A stretch of 64,000 nt of DNA from Limnephilus marmoratus (GCA_917880885.1 OU862919.1:15084001-15148000), one strand, 5' to 3'; shown: positions 10,638-22,215, numbered from the stretch's first letter. Program-made: numbers and translations. Notes: generated by a model not told the origin, from the letters alone.

Positions 10638-10828
10638 TTCACCTTCACGCCAATTGACTTTATGAATCCTGCTCCTCAACTTCAGAAGGTCCTGCGCTGT
10701 GAATAGATGTATATAGACGTTACCACAGAATGAAATAGATCTCCAACGTTTGAGAGATGTTTCTTTGTTTCTTCAGCCTTCCACGATAGTTTTTTCCAGG
10801 TTCGGGGTTTCTTTTAATTGGTGATGCT
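10638..10828 (-). other. Putative 5' exon sequence upstream of gene A
   Basis: Downstream of a TTTCAG acceptor-like site (exon from 10828 on the minus strand), this stretch is similar in all four gene copies. All share a frame starting RTW(K/R) and containing KAEE and LS-G motifs (RTWKKLSWKAEETKKHLSNV here). The frame is not the one used by the long reading frame and stops before its ATG. It is probably untranslated leader, or an ancestral coding exon put out of frame. Confidence 0.45.
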
Positions 10829-11447
10829 CTGAAACGACCGAAAATAAATAATTATTGTAACTATTATTTCAATGTTTACGTCTCGTTTACCCTGCAAAGT
10901 TAAAAAGCATCAGATTATGGCAGGCTTTTCAGTTCTAATTCTCTGCTTAGCTAAGTCATCCAATATTGCTCAATCGACATTTTTCGCCTACCGTTATCAT
11001 TATTATTGTCAGGTTACTCATAACCTACGAATATCTATATTTCTTTTAAAAAAACACAAATTATCACGAAAAATTTAAATCATCATCAAGAATGCATGGT
11101 AACACAGCGCTCAAAAATAACAAATAACATGATATTTATAAAGCGCAATTTGGCAACATTAAAAACTAAATATTTAGAAAAAAAAAACAAGTGACATCTC
11201 ACAAGGGCGCCTCTGTCTGTACGATGAAAATACAGGAAGATTATATTGCTACCCGGTTGGGTAGTATTGTGAGGCGTACTGAGGTAGCTGCTGCACGATG
11301 GGATTTATTAACACGGGTCTTGAAGAGGACCGGATTACATAAAAGAGGAAAAACAAATGCCGGTAGCATGTACAAGCCGAAAAACGACCTTTTCTCATGA
11401 TGCCAACATCAAACTGGTGTTCCGCTAAAGTGAACAATGGTTTGCGC

Positions 11448-12365
11448 CAGTGGCGCCCGGTGGTCAAAATATGTGGGGGTTCACCAGAGTCATTAAGTTA
11501 GACAATAAATTTAGGAAAGGTAATACCTACTTATGAAGAAGTTCTATTATCCGTTCATATACAACACAGTTTAAAATACAATTTAAACAATACATTTCAA
11601 AAAACACTTTGGAAATATTGAAATATCAACCAAAGGAAGTTTTTCACCCGTGCTTTTGTTTCAATTACGGTCCTGTTTTTCCAATTTCAATTCGAACGCG
11701 AATTCCCAAAATTCATATTCGTAGTTATTGCTTCGTATATATTTTATAGTTATTGTACGAAAATTAACCAGAGAAATGCAACAAAAAATTAAGGATTCTT
11801 AAGGACTTATGATTTATATATCACCCAAAGATTCGGTTGACATTTTGGATCTGTGTTATGTCCGCCTGCTGACAACTAATCAGCAAATCACTCATTATCA
11901 TTATAATATAGTGACATGCTTTGACTTGAAGAGAAGAACGCGCGGAACATTCGTTAAAAATAGTAGCTGTTCTGTTAAATTGAAGACAAAATATGGACAA
12001 AAACATTATATATAAGCGTTCTCGTTTAACACGCCACTGTACGAACCGCTCCTTTCGATGTGGGGGTAAAATTCGGAACGGCGTTCGCGCTTTCGTAAAA
12101 TTTGAAAAGGATCGTATATACCCACGCTTTCGACTGTACACGGGATTTGCTCACAAAGTAGTAAGATTCTGGAACGCTGTCGAAAACGAACTGCCTTGAA
12201 GATGGGCGCAAGCATAGCACGTATAAAACGTACCTACCTACCCACTGTACGAGATCTTAAGAAAATATTTTAATAATTTTATAACCGAACCACGTTTCGT
12301 ATTATGATCTTCAATTTTTGTGGGTTGTGCGGCGCTCGGGAGCTCTTATGAACTAGCCGCCACTG
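11448..12365. mobile_element. hAT element with 8-bp target duplication, copy 1 only
   Basis: The target GTTTGCGC is duplicated at 11440-11447 and 12366-12373, while copy 2 has one copy near 34454. The ends are CAGTGGCGCCC and, reversed, CAGTGGCGGC. It has no hAT transposase. Inside, at 11990-12200, is a LINE C-terminal remnant. Confidence 0.85.
11990..12199 (+). pseudogene. LINE ORF2 C-terminal remnant inside the hAT
   Basis: The frame ends RLYTGFAHKVVRFWNAVENELP and a stop. The FVxKxVRFWNxLPxxL pattern is the usual last motif of jockey/CR1-type ORF2 proteins. Only the last 60-70 residues remain, with no reverse transcriptase motifs. Confidence 0.6.
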
Positions 12366-12373
12366 GTTTGCGC

Positions 12374-13740
12374 TTACGTTTTGAAATATGATTTGGTTCA
12401 AATATCAATTTGGTTTGCATGCCACATAAACACACTTTAAAATTCATTTGAAAGGATTTATATTACTTAAAAGTTTGATCTTTACTGATGCGTCCATCGA
12501 TAATGATTTTTCAAAACGCCTCAAGTTCTATTATTAATTTATCAATACAGATTTATTTTAATGCGATCGTTTTAGTCACTGTTGTGGGCTAGAGAAAGAC
12601 CCGAGGCACGACTGTACTAATTAAATGAGGGTTGAATTATAAAAAATATTTTAAATTATTTTTCAGAAGTAGTTTGGATTTTTAACTCACTTTGGATATT
12701 TTCACCACACACAACTAACTCGACAGGTCTGATAAGCCTGACTGAGATTGTGTGCCTGCTTACTATGAAAGATAATACATTATTTTTTTAAGCTGATAAA
12801 CATATTATCAGCGTTGGTATCAAGTATTTAAAATAAATTTAAATAAGTCGTTTGTTGCATGGCAATATTTTTATTCTGCTTTCCTTATGTTTATTTTTAA
12901 ACATTAAACAGGTGGAGCATACGCCAATCCGTATGAATTGAATCAACATCTATTCATTATTTAAGGCTCTCATATTTTAAGATTTATTTTTTAGATTTTC
13001 ACGGCCAAAAGTATTACCTACGGCTAAAAATAAAAGGCGCCAGGGTAAATCTGGGTAACACAGACAAAAGACAAAAAAAAACACATTTATAAAGAGCTTT
13101 AAACAGTTTACTGTCATTACAATGAACAATAATTATTATTTTACTTAATGTACTTATAATGACGTGCATTTACTTATAATTATTGACTTATGCTATATAT
13201 ATATATTTTCTTATAACAGTTAAAGACATCAAAAAATTGACTGGAGACCAAAATATCACTTACATTAGTCCAAATTTGTCATGAATCACTGGTTAGAAAG
13301 TAAGTTATGTACGTCTCATAATATTGTGTCCACTCTATACATTGTGCTAACCCTGTATATATAAATATAATCATAATAAAATTATAATAAACGAAACTTA
13401 ATTGGTTTGTATTATATTTACTATTTAATATAAAAATAATTCAAATATGAAACCGTACGTTTCCTAAATAAACTTAATTGATAAAAGAAGTAATATGTTG
13501 AAAACGAATTTTATTCTTTTTTATTATTTTATTTATTGTGATTTATTTTTGGGGTATTATGCCGGGTTGTGCTATCTAAATTAAATTTAATTATAAATAA
13601 CTCACAAAAAATACCAAAGATGCCTCCTAAATCTTTAATTTTAATGACCAGTTTATCATAATTAACAAAAATAAATTTAAAAAAACGTCCATCCGTACTA
13701 GACATTTACTATATTGGTTGGGTATTTTGGCCTTAATCTA
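12374..13740. other. Non-coding spacer between genes A and B, shared by both copies
   Basis: I see no gene. The part at 12690-12800 (AACTCGACAGGTCTGATAAG) has a diverged relative at 53876-53995. The rest is AT-rich and collinear with 34470-36735, apart from the solo LTR in copy 2. Confidence 0.6.
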
Positions 13741-13742
13741 AA

Positions 13743-13904
13743 TTTAAGATTCTAATGGAAAAGGCCGCGCTGCAGTTCCTATGTTTGTTACACAAATTTA
13801 AGATTCGGATGGAAAAGGCCGCACTGCCGTTCCTATGTTTGTTACACAAATTTAAGATTCGGATGGAAAAGGCCGCACTGTCGATCCTATGTTTGTTACA
13901 CAAA
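13743..13904 (-). repeat. 54-bp tandem repeat x3, open in one frame (copy 1)
   Basis: AGATTCGGATGGAAAAGGCC recurs at 13747, 13801 and 13855 with an exact 54-bp pitch. The minus strand reads an 18-residue repeat, CNKHRNGSAAFSIRILNL, three times within a 73-codon frame. Copy 2 keeps the frame open despite a 6-bp insertion. It may be a short coding exon or a chance-open minisatellite. Confidence 0.65.
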
Positions 13905-14669
13905 ATATCCCATTTGCAGTAAGTAAACAGAAGGTACAAAAATCCCGTGTGCAAAATTTAAGCAAAAAATGTCGGTTTTAATGAAACTTACACATAAAGT
14001 CAACATTTTTTTAATAAACGAGGTGTCAAATATAACTTTACAATAAAAATAAAAATATAAAACAGTTTTTTTTATTATCTCGTAATGTTCTAAAATACAT
14101 ACTATATTGTAATTTACGGGGACGAGAAAAAAAAAGTATCTTTGTTCATAATGATTTATATTAGTTCTTATTGTTGACTTATCAAGACGTTTATAAGAAT
14201 GCGACAACCTTTAAAAATCACTACAAGGAAATCAATCATACGAAGGAAATATCATGGAAACTAATCAGACTCTAAAAGATTAAAAATGTCAAATAATATC
14301 GAAACATTATCAGTGGACGTACTTCCATATCATCTTTCGTCTTTTTATCCAAAAGATTGTTTTTGAAATGCGTATGGCAGCGAAAAAGATTTACTTATTG
14401 CAGCCAAGCAGGTGGTTAGCTCCTTGTTTGTCTTCATTTCTCTTCATCTAATCGCTGGAAAAGAAGAGGGAATAATAACTGCCACCTTAATGAACCATTT
14501 GAGGTCCGTGGCCGGCGTGATGAAGCAGATCTCTTTCAACTCAAAATAAATTACAGTGAAAGATTGATGGTTAACGGTTCTTTTTATTTCTGTTCTTCTT
14601 CGTTCGTCTTCCTCTTCTTCACGTAGCTGGATAAGTTAGATAATAATATATATTTTCGTGTTATTGGCT

Positions 14670-15569
14670 TTAGCATAAATTGTGGCCAAGTATTTGGCCA
14701 TCGTCAAGAATCATGTACTGTTGTTCGAATTTTTTGAAAATAGTGATTCCTAAGTGAATAACTGTGCTCTCTATGTCTACTCCAATGAACTTGCAATGAT
14801 TTTCCAGTTTCTCAATTATTTCTGTTGCCTTATTTGTATTATTTTTTCGTACAAAATGATCAAATGTTTCAGCAAACATCGTTGTTTTTGGAATTGTTCT
14901 CAAGGCCACGCCGATATCCGTGGGTTGCCTGAGTGATTGAGGAGTGGTTCCATTTTTCTGGTAACGTTGTACATAGATGAAACCCGTGTGTTTATCTAGT
15001 TGTTCGCCAAATTCAATTATAAAAGTACGCACAAAGAAATGGAGACGTTTTACAACCGGAGATAGCGGACCCGTAAATATTTCTTGTGGAAGAACTTCAT
15101 GAATTTGCTTAGACACTCTGAATTTATTGCCGCTTTGCTCATCCTTATTCGATTCTAGTGGTTTGGTTTCAATACCTTGATCAGACGGTTTGATTTTTTT
15201 GCCAAACTTAGCCTGTTTTGGTTTATTTTTGTTCACCATTTTACCTGTCGCCTGGTAATGCTCGTCATTTGATCGTGATGGAGTGGCTTTAATATTTTGC
15301 TCAGACGCTTCGAATTTCTTACCGCCATGCACGGCTTTTTTTGAATCTAGAGGTTGGGTATCAATTCCTTGCTCAGATGGATTAATTTTCTTCCCAAAAT
15401 TAGGATGTTTCGGTTTCTTTTTGTTGACAATTTTGCCAACCGCCTGGTATTGCTCATCCTTCGATTCTAGTGGAACAGCTTCAATATTTTGCTTAGATGC
15501 TTTGCTATTCTTGATATTCTCAAACAAATTTGGTTTATTTTTCTGTAACTTGTCTGTCATTTCTGCCAT
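14670..15569 (-). pseudogene. Gene B: family member truncated by internal deletion, 299 codons left
   Basis: Same gene as D but shortened. It keeps the N-terminal repeats and the first part of the core (SPVVKRLHFFVRTFIIEFGE to MILDDGQI), then ends in ILGHNLC and a stop. Compared with D, about 500 bp (equivalent to roughly 37584-38085) are missing. The sequence jumps from the 3' flank AAATTGTG straight to GTATTTGGCCATCG. The C-terminal third, including the RPDDIN motif, is gone. The shared part is about 97% identical to D. The remaining frame is open, so a shortened protein could be made. I call it a probable pseudogene. Acceptor-like TTTCAG: exon from 15705. Confidence 0.7.
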
Positions 15570-15705
15570 TTCACCTTTTTGCCAATTTGACTAATGTTCC
15601 AGGAAAGTGGGAAACTAGTACTCCAGCGTGTGAAAGACCTTGTTTTGCTTCTTCTGCTTTCGATGAATTTCTCCAGGTTCGGGATTTCCTTTGATCGATG
15701 ACGAT
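15570..15705 (-). other. Putative 5' exon sequence upstream of gene B
   Basis: Acceptor-like GTTTCAG lies just before 15705 on the minus strand. The stretch shares the RTW-KAEE frame with the leaders of A, C and D and ends in a stop just before the MAE start. Confidence 0.4.
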
Positions 15706-16029
15706 CTGAAACGCGAATAGCTATGTATGAGACGATGTATGAATGTAAATGTGCAATGAGTATATACCAAGACAGAGTAGTGCAGCGGTCTGTTCCCACT
15801 GCCTAATGCCTACTCCTTTCGAGTTAGTTATATTTAAGTTTTAATAAATAAGCTAACAAAAAACGTGATTTATATAGTTCCTCGTGCATCCACAGGCAAT
15901 AATATTATTGGAAAGCTTGGAAGTAATAATAATAACTATATATATACATGACATCAGTCCATAAAGATAGAGACTTATAATCGTGTTCGATTCAGATTGT
16001 GGAAGAGGTATGTCATTCGGAGAGGGGGT

Positions 16030-16182
16030 CTTTTTTATTTTTATAGTGATACCCCACAAGAGTCTCAGCTGCTCCCGTCTAGAGCCAGTGAGACTTTGGC
16101 ATCCCCAATTGGGGTATATTGTGAGACTGAAGGTAGAGGGGAGGGGAAGGAGATAGGGAAGAGGAAGGTGGGGAAGTACCAT
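16030..16182 (-). mobile_element. SINE-B fragment (copy 1; counterpart 39428-39578)
   Basis: Contains the SINE-B body: GACGGGAGCAG and CCCCAATTGGGGTAT blocks (reverse here), then a GGGGAAGTACC end. It is present in both duplication copies. The full tRNA-headed version is at 61089-61501. Confidence 0.65.
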
Positions 16183-16689
16183 AACTTTAACTACGTGTAG
16201 TAATATTTCTTTTGTATTTATGGATAAGATGTTTATACTAGATGTTTTATGATCTATCTAGTTATCAAATTAAATTTATAGGATGGCCACAACTCGTACA
16301 GGGAAGCTACAATAACCACTTAAAGACGATGGGGAAATTTATTTTAATTATAGTGTGGACGATTGAAACATATGTGGGGATACTTGAAACACTCTAAATA
16401 TCTATTGGAGTAATTTTAATCAATGTTAAACATTTTCATTATAATAGTAATTAATGAGATCATGAAGAGTGATTAAAGATCATGAAGAGTGATTAAATGT
16501 CTTGAAATGAAACAATTTTAAATATATTTTTTATTATTTGTGTTTAAATGCTCTTAGGTGTACTAACTACGAATATTTGACATAATCAACATACTGTAAC
16601 ATAGTTTTACTGCGATAGAGAATAGAACTGTATTAAATATATAGTATTGATAGCAGAATAGAACTGTATTAAAAATAAGTTTTTTACTT

Positions 16690-17031
16690 TCATACAAATG
16701 TGCTTGTTTCAACCATCACACTGTTTCAATCATAATAATAAGCAAGTAAAGTAAGCAAGCAAGCAAGTAACATGTCTGAACTTAAAAAATCCGTCGACTT
16801 CAATAACTCAAAATTAGATGATTTTACTAAACGATTCCAAGCATTTAAACAATCGATGAGCAAAGTAGACAATCTGGAACGAGACGTTTCCTGTCTTCAA
16901 TTGACAATCAAATCAATGCAAGAAGATTCAAACAAAAGGGAACAATGGATGAGGCTTCAGAGTATTGAAATAAAAGGAATGCCTCAAGATAAAAACGAAA
17001 ACATTCCAAACATTCTATCAGAAATAGCGGA
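16690..17031 (+). pseudogene. LINE ORF1, 5' part only (copy 1)
   Basis: Starts at ATG 16772 (MSELKKSVDFNNSKLDDF) and matches the ORF1 at 40150-40788. It covers the coiled-coil N-terminus up to SEIA, then homology stops at 17031-17032. The next bases (GGCATAACACCCCAAAAACA) belong to the hammerhead/PLE family seen at 8242-8411. The shared 5' flank in copy 2 shows that the LINE inserted before the segmental duplication. Confidence 0.85.
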
Positions 17032-17075
17032 ACACGGCATAACACCCCAAAAACAAATAACGAAAAATTTCATAA
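17032..17075 (+). mobile_element. PLE/hammerhead-unit 3' fragment at the end of copy 1
   Basis: Matches 8335-8378 (CACGGCACAACACCCCAAAA, then ACGAAAAT). It directly abuts the broken LINE and marks the duplication border. Confidence 0.55.
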
Positions 17076-17539
17076 AGTTTAAAAAAACATATATTTTATC
17101 TCGACATTATTTATTAACAGAAACAAATAATACATTATTTTAGAGTGGTGAAAACAATTTATGAATGTGGTGAAAACAAATTATGAAACTATTTATTTAA
17201 ATTACCTTTATTAATCTAGTATTATCCATATAATTCAGTCCTGGATTTGTCAATAGGCCTTATAGGCCGCGGCCTAGGGGCGGCAGAGTTCAGGGGGCGG
17301 CACTCGCTCGCTTTGGTAAGCAGTTAAGTTTGTGTACGATTATAAAAAAAAAGTCATTGTGGATAGATAGAGTTTTCTATCTGTAAACCTTTAGACGCCA
17401 GTGGTCCCGTACGGGACCGCGGATTTGTATCGTTCAATGCCCAACCGTCCAATACGGGACGGGTGATTGTAGTGCGAATATTTTACAAAAATGCTTTGGC
17501 AGTGGTCCATCTTTATTGCATGCGCCGATCAAGCGTTTA

Positions 17540-18188
17540 AGGGGGGAAATAGGTGTAGGACGGCGCATTTTTAGTGATTTTCATGAATTTTTTTAACACT
17601 TTAGAAATATATGTATATTATTTATACTTTGGGATCATTTTCAACATACACAACAGTATTTTAAAATATTTTCCTCAAAAAATAACGGAGATATCAGCTG
17701 CCGCGCATTGTAAGTCGCCATCTGGCCGGACAATTTGTGTAAATCCTGGAGGTAACAATTTACATCCGAACTCAATTTTTTAAAAGAACTTACTTTTTCT
17801 ATAACTTTTTCTTCTATTTGAACCGCCTCCTTACAAAAAAATCCAAAATTAATATTTTTTTGAGAAATTTGAAAATTTAGTATGATTTTTTTACCATTTT
17901 TTTGTACGTTTTATGTGCCATAAAAAATAGTAAAAATAAAGATATTGTTTAGGATTTATATAATGAAACTATGTGCTGAGTTTTATAACTATTGATCAAA
18001 AACTGTAGGAGCTAGAGGTTACACAAATTCGAAAAAAGTAATTTTGAGAAAAATGCGTTTGAAAATAAGAGTGTCAGTAAAATATAATGGCGTGGTATAT
18101 TGGTTTGAAAATTTCAGAATATATTTTTGAATAGTTCTGTCGATTTAAGAAAAAAATAATTTTTTAGCCTCTACTCCTATTTCCCCCC
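17540..18188. mobile_element. Nested element with inverted GGGGGGAAATAGG ends
   Basis: The left end AGGGGGGAAATAGGTGTAG and the right end, reversed, TGGGGGGAAATAGGAGTAG form an inverted pair inside the hAT. On both sides lies a similar direct block with the palindrome GTCCCGTACGGGAC (about 17404 and 18212) and GTGCGAATATT. No coding is recognised inside. The element type and exact ends are uncertain. Confidence 0.45.
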
Positions 18189-18239
18189 AAAGGAACCTTC
18201 AGACCTGTGATCCCGTACGGGACGGCGGATTGCGTCGTG

Positions 18240-19010
18240 CGATTATGGTGCGAATATTTCACAAAAAAATGCTTGGACAGTGGGCTACCTTTATTTGGTT
18301 ACTAATCGTATTTTGGAATGATATTTTGGAAAGACTAAATAAAGAGAGTGTTCAGATTCAGAGCTCATTTGTTGATGTACTGCCGGTATCTGATTTTTAT
18401 GGATCTCTTTTCGAGTTTATTATACCAGAGCAAGAAAAAAATGATTATTTCGACGAAGGTTCAATTGAAATGAGCGCACTTTAGCAAAAACAGGGCGACA
18501 TTAAGAGTTAGATGACCCTAAGAGAGAAAAATGCATAGACGAAAGATCAAATGAGGATATTGAAACAACCTCCTGACTGAGAGCTGAATTAGAGAGAATG
18601 CATAATGCGTACATAAACTTCAAAGAAAAAAAGTCATTGAAAAAAAATGGGTGAACTTTCAACACAAAGAGTCCCAGAAAAAGCTCAGTCTCTTGTGCAA
18701 TATTATGCAATGATTTAGAAGAAGATTTAGTTCAGGAATGTATACACTTCAAGGTCACATTTCCTCTAATTAGACGGCAGAGAAACCTGAATATGAATCA
18801 TTACTGAGCCTTTTTAAGGAAAGTATTTGAGGAAACAATCTCTGTGCAACGTTTACCCAAATTTGGATATATAGCTCTCCGCGTCGCACTTTGCACTGCA
18901 GCCACAAACTGTTCTGGAGAAAGGGGTTAGCGAGTGAAAAAATACCAAAGGTCTTGATTATCGTAAGAAAAACTTTACTCTTTGGCTTATCTATGCATAG
19001 AAGCTGACTG
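18240..19010 (+). pseudogene. hAT transposase remnant (ZMYM/DUF4371-like)
   Basis: The first part reads FWNDILERLNKESVQIQSS and then VSDFYGSLFEFI, a pattern typical of ZMYM1-like hAT transposases. After stops and frame changes, FGYIALRVALCTAATNCSGE and EKLYSLAYLCIE match the C-terminal hAT dimerisation region. The RNase H-like catalytic core is not readable, so it is inactive. Confidence 0.65.
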
Positions 19011-19299
19011 AATACTATAAACTATGAAGTTATTATAAATTATTTAGTCAAATAAAAATCCTGTAAAAAATTGTAATTATTGTTTCATGTTACTTTTTCT
19101 TTGTGAATAATTTATTCGTTTATTTTTACCTACTTAACCTTTGAATATTTATTTTTAAAATTGTATGTCACGTAATAAAAGCCTACAAGTGAATGATTAT
19201 GATAGGTGGCAACTTCTAAGAAGGAGGAAGGGGTGGCGCAAATGAAGTGGCCTACACCAATAAAAAGTGTAAATACGGCCCTGATATAATTTGATTTGA

Positions 19300-20770
19300 A
19301 TGATAATGGTGTTGGTGTTAGAGGAAAAAATAATTATTTTAACTCAAACTTGTAATTCGAACTACTAGCGCCATCTCTTGTAGCAAAGCATAAGTTTTTC
19401 ACCAACTTTGACATGAAGTTGACATTTGAATTCTGTTACTGTTATTAATAATATATAAAACTCTTAAAAAATATTTATAAATGGGCGTTATTCTACGAAC
19501 ATTATTTTGGTATGGTGGGGATAATAGATTTAAAAGGAGATTATTCGGATGTTCGTACTGTGTTAAATATTTAAAATATTTTCAATCGTAGTGATCGTAA
19601 CGATCTCGAGAGCTTGATTTTTTTCCTTGTTGGCAGTCTAATTTATTTATTACCGTGTCTCGTTCCCGGGTCCCCTTGCCTTATGATAGTATTATAGTAG
19701 CCTTGGGATAGATTTATTTTAAAGAAAATTTATTTTCCTTTTGAGTTCTAGAAGTCATCCCTGTTTTAGTTTGACGTATAAGATACTCAGCACTAAAATA
19801 CAATATTTATGTGCAAAATTCGACACTTCATTTTTATTCTTAAATTTAACCGCATTTAATTTAAGAACACAGTAAGGAATTCCAGTCCTTTTATTTACTT
19901 ATTTTTATTAATTTTATGTTTAACCTTATAAGTAGAACCTCAAATTGTAATATTTAATTAAATTAAGACAATATTAGCGAAACTCCATCGAAACTCTGAA
20001 GACAGAAAAATCAGGAAAATATAATGGCACCTCTGGGACTCGAACCCAGGACCTTCTGCTTACATGGCAACAGCTCTACCAACTGAGCTAAGCTATCTAT
20101 ATCCAAATCAGTCACTTTTAACTGTTTCATACTACGACTAAGAACTACCAACATTTTCTTAACGCACATATTATTGGCTGCTATCTTTATATATGATAGC
20201 AAGATTCAAACCCGAACTAAATGCTATCTAGATAGTGTCTGAATAAATTTTTATCCATTTTAATTTTAATACGCGACATCTATTGACTTTCTGCAAGTCT
20301 AGAATGAACATTTATTTTTATTTTTAACTTTATGAGTAAAAGCTCAAATTGTAATAAATTAAATGTAGACAAAATTAGCGAAACTCAATCGAAAATCTGA
20401 AAAAATGTATATTAAAAGATAGCAGCCAATAATATCATATTTTTCATCGAGTTTCGCTAAAATTGTCTTCATTTAATTAAACTTTTTTTATTTATTTTTT
20501 ATTCTTACTTTCTAACTTAATAACAATAAATACATATATTTTATTTTATTTTCGTAGCTAGTTTTATTAGTTAAAATAAGTTTCAAAGTTTTAATTTTTC
20601 TGGTCTCTCGAAATCACATCAAATCTATCACACAGGCAACGTGTGACGTCACCAGTCTCAAAAAGCTACGATTTTTTTCAACAACAACTCTGTATTTTAT
20701 ATGGCGGCGTCGGGAGTCGAGATGTTTTCATTATTAATTTAAACCGCTTTTAATATTGGGGATCACACGT
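19300..20770. other. Spacer between the decayed hAT and a LINE 3' end
   Basis: AT-rich. Apart from the tRNA-like unit at 20023-20095 and the related fragment at 20390-20470, I see no gene or clear element. Confidence 0.5.
20023..20095 (-). repeat. tRNA-like sequence, probably a SINE head
   Basis: On the minus strand it has a good A box (TAGCTCAGTTGGTAGAGC) and B box (GGTTCGAGTCC). The acceptor arms do not pair and the base before the presumed anticodon is not T. That makes a functional tRNA unlikely. Flanking sequence recurs in part at 20390-20470, which also points to a repeat. Confidence 0.55.
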
Positions 20771-20774
20771 AAAT

Positions 20775-21424
20775 TATAAATTCAAATTACTCTTTGCAAA
20801 TAACACCGAATCCTTAAAATTTCACAACTTTACTCCACTTCAAACACGAAGATTAATATCTGATCAAATATTTTTATACAAAATTCTGAATAACGGCCTG
20901 GACTCTCCTGAACTCGTAAATTATTTAAGAATTCACATACCTACAAGGCCAACCAGACTAAACCATTTTTTTCATTTGCCAGCGTGCAGAACCAACCTTA
21001 GAAAAAATTCTCCAATCCCCCGTATATGCCCGCAATATAACACGCAATTTAACAATATCGATATTCTTAATAACACTCTTGTAAAATACCGAAAAGAAGT
21101 CAAACGTACGACCACAAATGTTAATTAAATTAATGCACAACTATAGAAAAGGTACAGCATGAGCATCTCCTGTCCCCATCCCACCTTCTTCTGCCTCTTG
21201 CCCTTTCCTCTTCCTTCTTCCTTCTAATATACTTATATATTTTTTTTTGTTGTTGTTATTTTCATTTTCATTTAACGGTTATTACCAATTACAATTGTAT
21301 ATTATATCATAATAACCAACATTAGCATAAGAAACTGTTTTGGCTTACCTCATGTTTAACCTCTTGTATAACTCAACCTGTATATAAATTGCTGTTTGTT
21401 TCTTACAATAAATAAATAAATAAA
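20775..21424 (+). mobile_element. 5'-truncated LINE, ORF2 C-terminus and AAAT-repeat tail
   Basis: The plus strand reads LKFHNFTPLQTRRLISDQIF and LYKILNNGLDSPELVNYLRI, then HIPTRPTRLNHFFHLP. This is the C-terminal tail of a jockey/CR1-like ORF2. It continues through a pyrimidine-rich 3' UTR and ends in AATAAATAAATAAA at about 21424. No reverse transcriptase motif remains. Confidence 0.7.
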
Positions 21425-21889
21425 ATGTCAGAATCTCGTCCAGGGCCGTAGCTAGAAGGGGGGGGCATTATGGGGCAATGCCCTACCTTAAAATACCTGT
21501 GCCCTACCTTAAGAAATACCAATACCATCGACTATGATAATATACTATAGTCGAACAGATACCAAGTGCACTCCCAAAAGTTCACACGGGGATTAATGTA
21601 CAGTAAAAACTTCGAAAAACCCAAACTCGAAAGACACTCCACCATAATAATATTTATATTTTTAATTTCTCATTATTGTTCAATCCTTGAAAATTCCGAT
21701 TTTCGGAAATACATTAAACTGGATTCTAAAAACAATATTTCAGGCAAAATCTATAATTATACGCTGCAAAACTAAATTTTGAAATTACAATAGCGGTTAT
21801 TCCCGTGAATTAGGCGACTAAATCCTTTGGAAATTCCATTGCTATTTATATCATGCTACTATAAAAGCAAACAATTAATGATTCTACTT

Positions 21890-22215
21890 TTTTTCCTTTT
21901 AGAAATTAGGAAAAATGTTAATAATAATGCAGACATAATTAATATGCAGCAAATTTTTATAAACCCTCTTTTGAACCTTTTCCCCCGGTCTTTCCCTGCT
22001 AATGACTTTGAAATCCCTAATTTTAATAAACCTCCCCACTCTTACCCCTTCCCCTCCCTTCTACCCTTTCCACCCTTCATATTTGATCTATGTGTAATTT
22101 TTAAGTTTAGTATACATTTGATCCTGATGATGTGAACATCGTTCACGAAACATGTTGAGTGTATATAAATAAAAGTGATGTAAACAAAGTTATTTGTCTT
22201 TTCAATAAAAAAACT
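21890..22215 (+). mobile_element. PLE 3' end nested in the hAT
   Basis: The frame EIRKNVNNNADIINMQQIFI then NPLLNLFP matches the last residues of the PLE at 51047-52294 (ELRKAINTNSKVIN, SPILRLFP). A hammerhead follows at 22111-22166, and then the shared tail AAAAGTGATGTAAACAAAGT. It represents a second PLE family. Confidence 0.7.
22111..22166 (+). ncRNA. Hammerhead ribozyme motif, canonical core
   Basis: CTGATGA (22124-22130), stem II GTGAAC/GTTCAC with a loop of ATC, then GAAAC. A two-pair stem III (AC-AT-GT) leads to T22156, the predicted cleavage position. Stem I pairs GATC/TATACA upstream with GA/TGTATA downstream. All core bases are present. PLEs are known to carry such small type I hammerheads. 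Confidence 0.75.

Larger units (their letters stand above)
1..17032. repeat. Segmental duplication, copy 1 (contains genes A and B)
   Basis: This stretch is collinear with about 22594-40404. Shared blocks include the start (CTCTTTGGTCAGTCAAC at 6 and 22599), 1480-2700 with 22850-26500, 7330-7870 with 27280-27815, 8430-11440 with 28460-34460, and 12374-17032 with 34470-40404. Non-coding blocks are nearly identical apart from clean insertions and deletions. Homology ends inside a LINE ORF1 at about 17032, where a PLE-like fragment begins. The left border lies at or before position 1, so the full length is unknown. Confidence 0.92.
17236..19283. mobile_element. hAT transposon, decayed, 8-bp target duplication
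   Basis: The target ATATAATT is at 17228-17235 and 19284-19291. The left end is CAGTCCTGGATTTGTC and the right end, reversed, CAGGGCCGTATTTACAC. It has a decayed transposase (18240-19010) on the plus strand and a nested block with inverted ends at 17540-18188. Confidence 0.85.

Noticed and set aside
14385..14560. Talin/HIP1-like helical segment (KDLLIAAKQ)
   Set aside because: A nine-residue likeness in a broken frame is too short to support homology.
20023..20095. Functional tRNA gene
   Set aside because: A and B boxes are good, but the acceptor stem does not pair and the anticodon loop lacks the usual T before the anticodon. Flanks recur nearby, as for a SINE.
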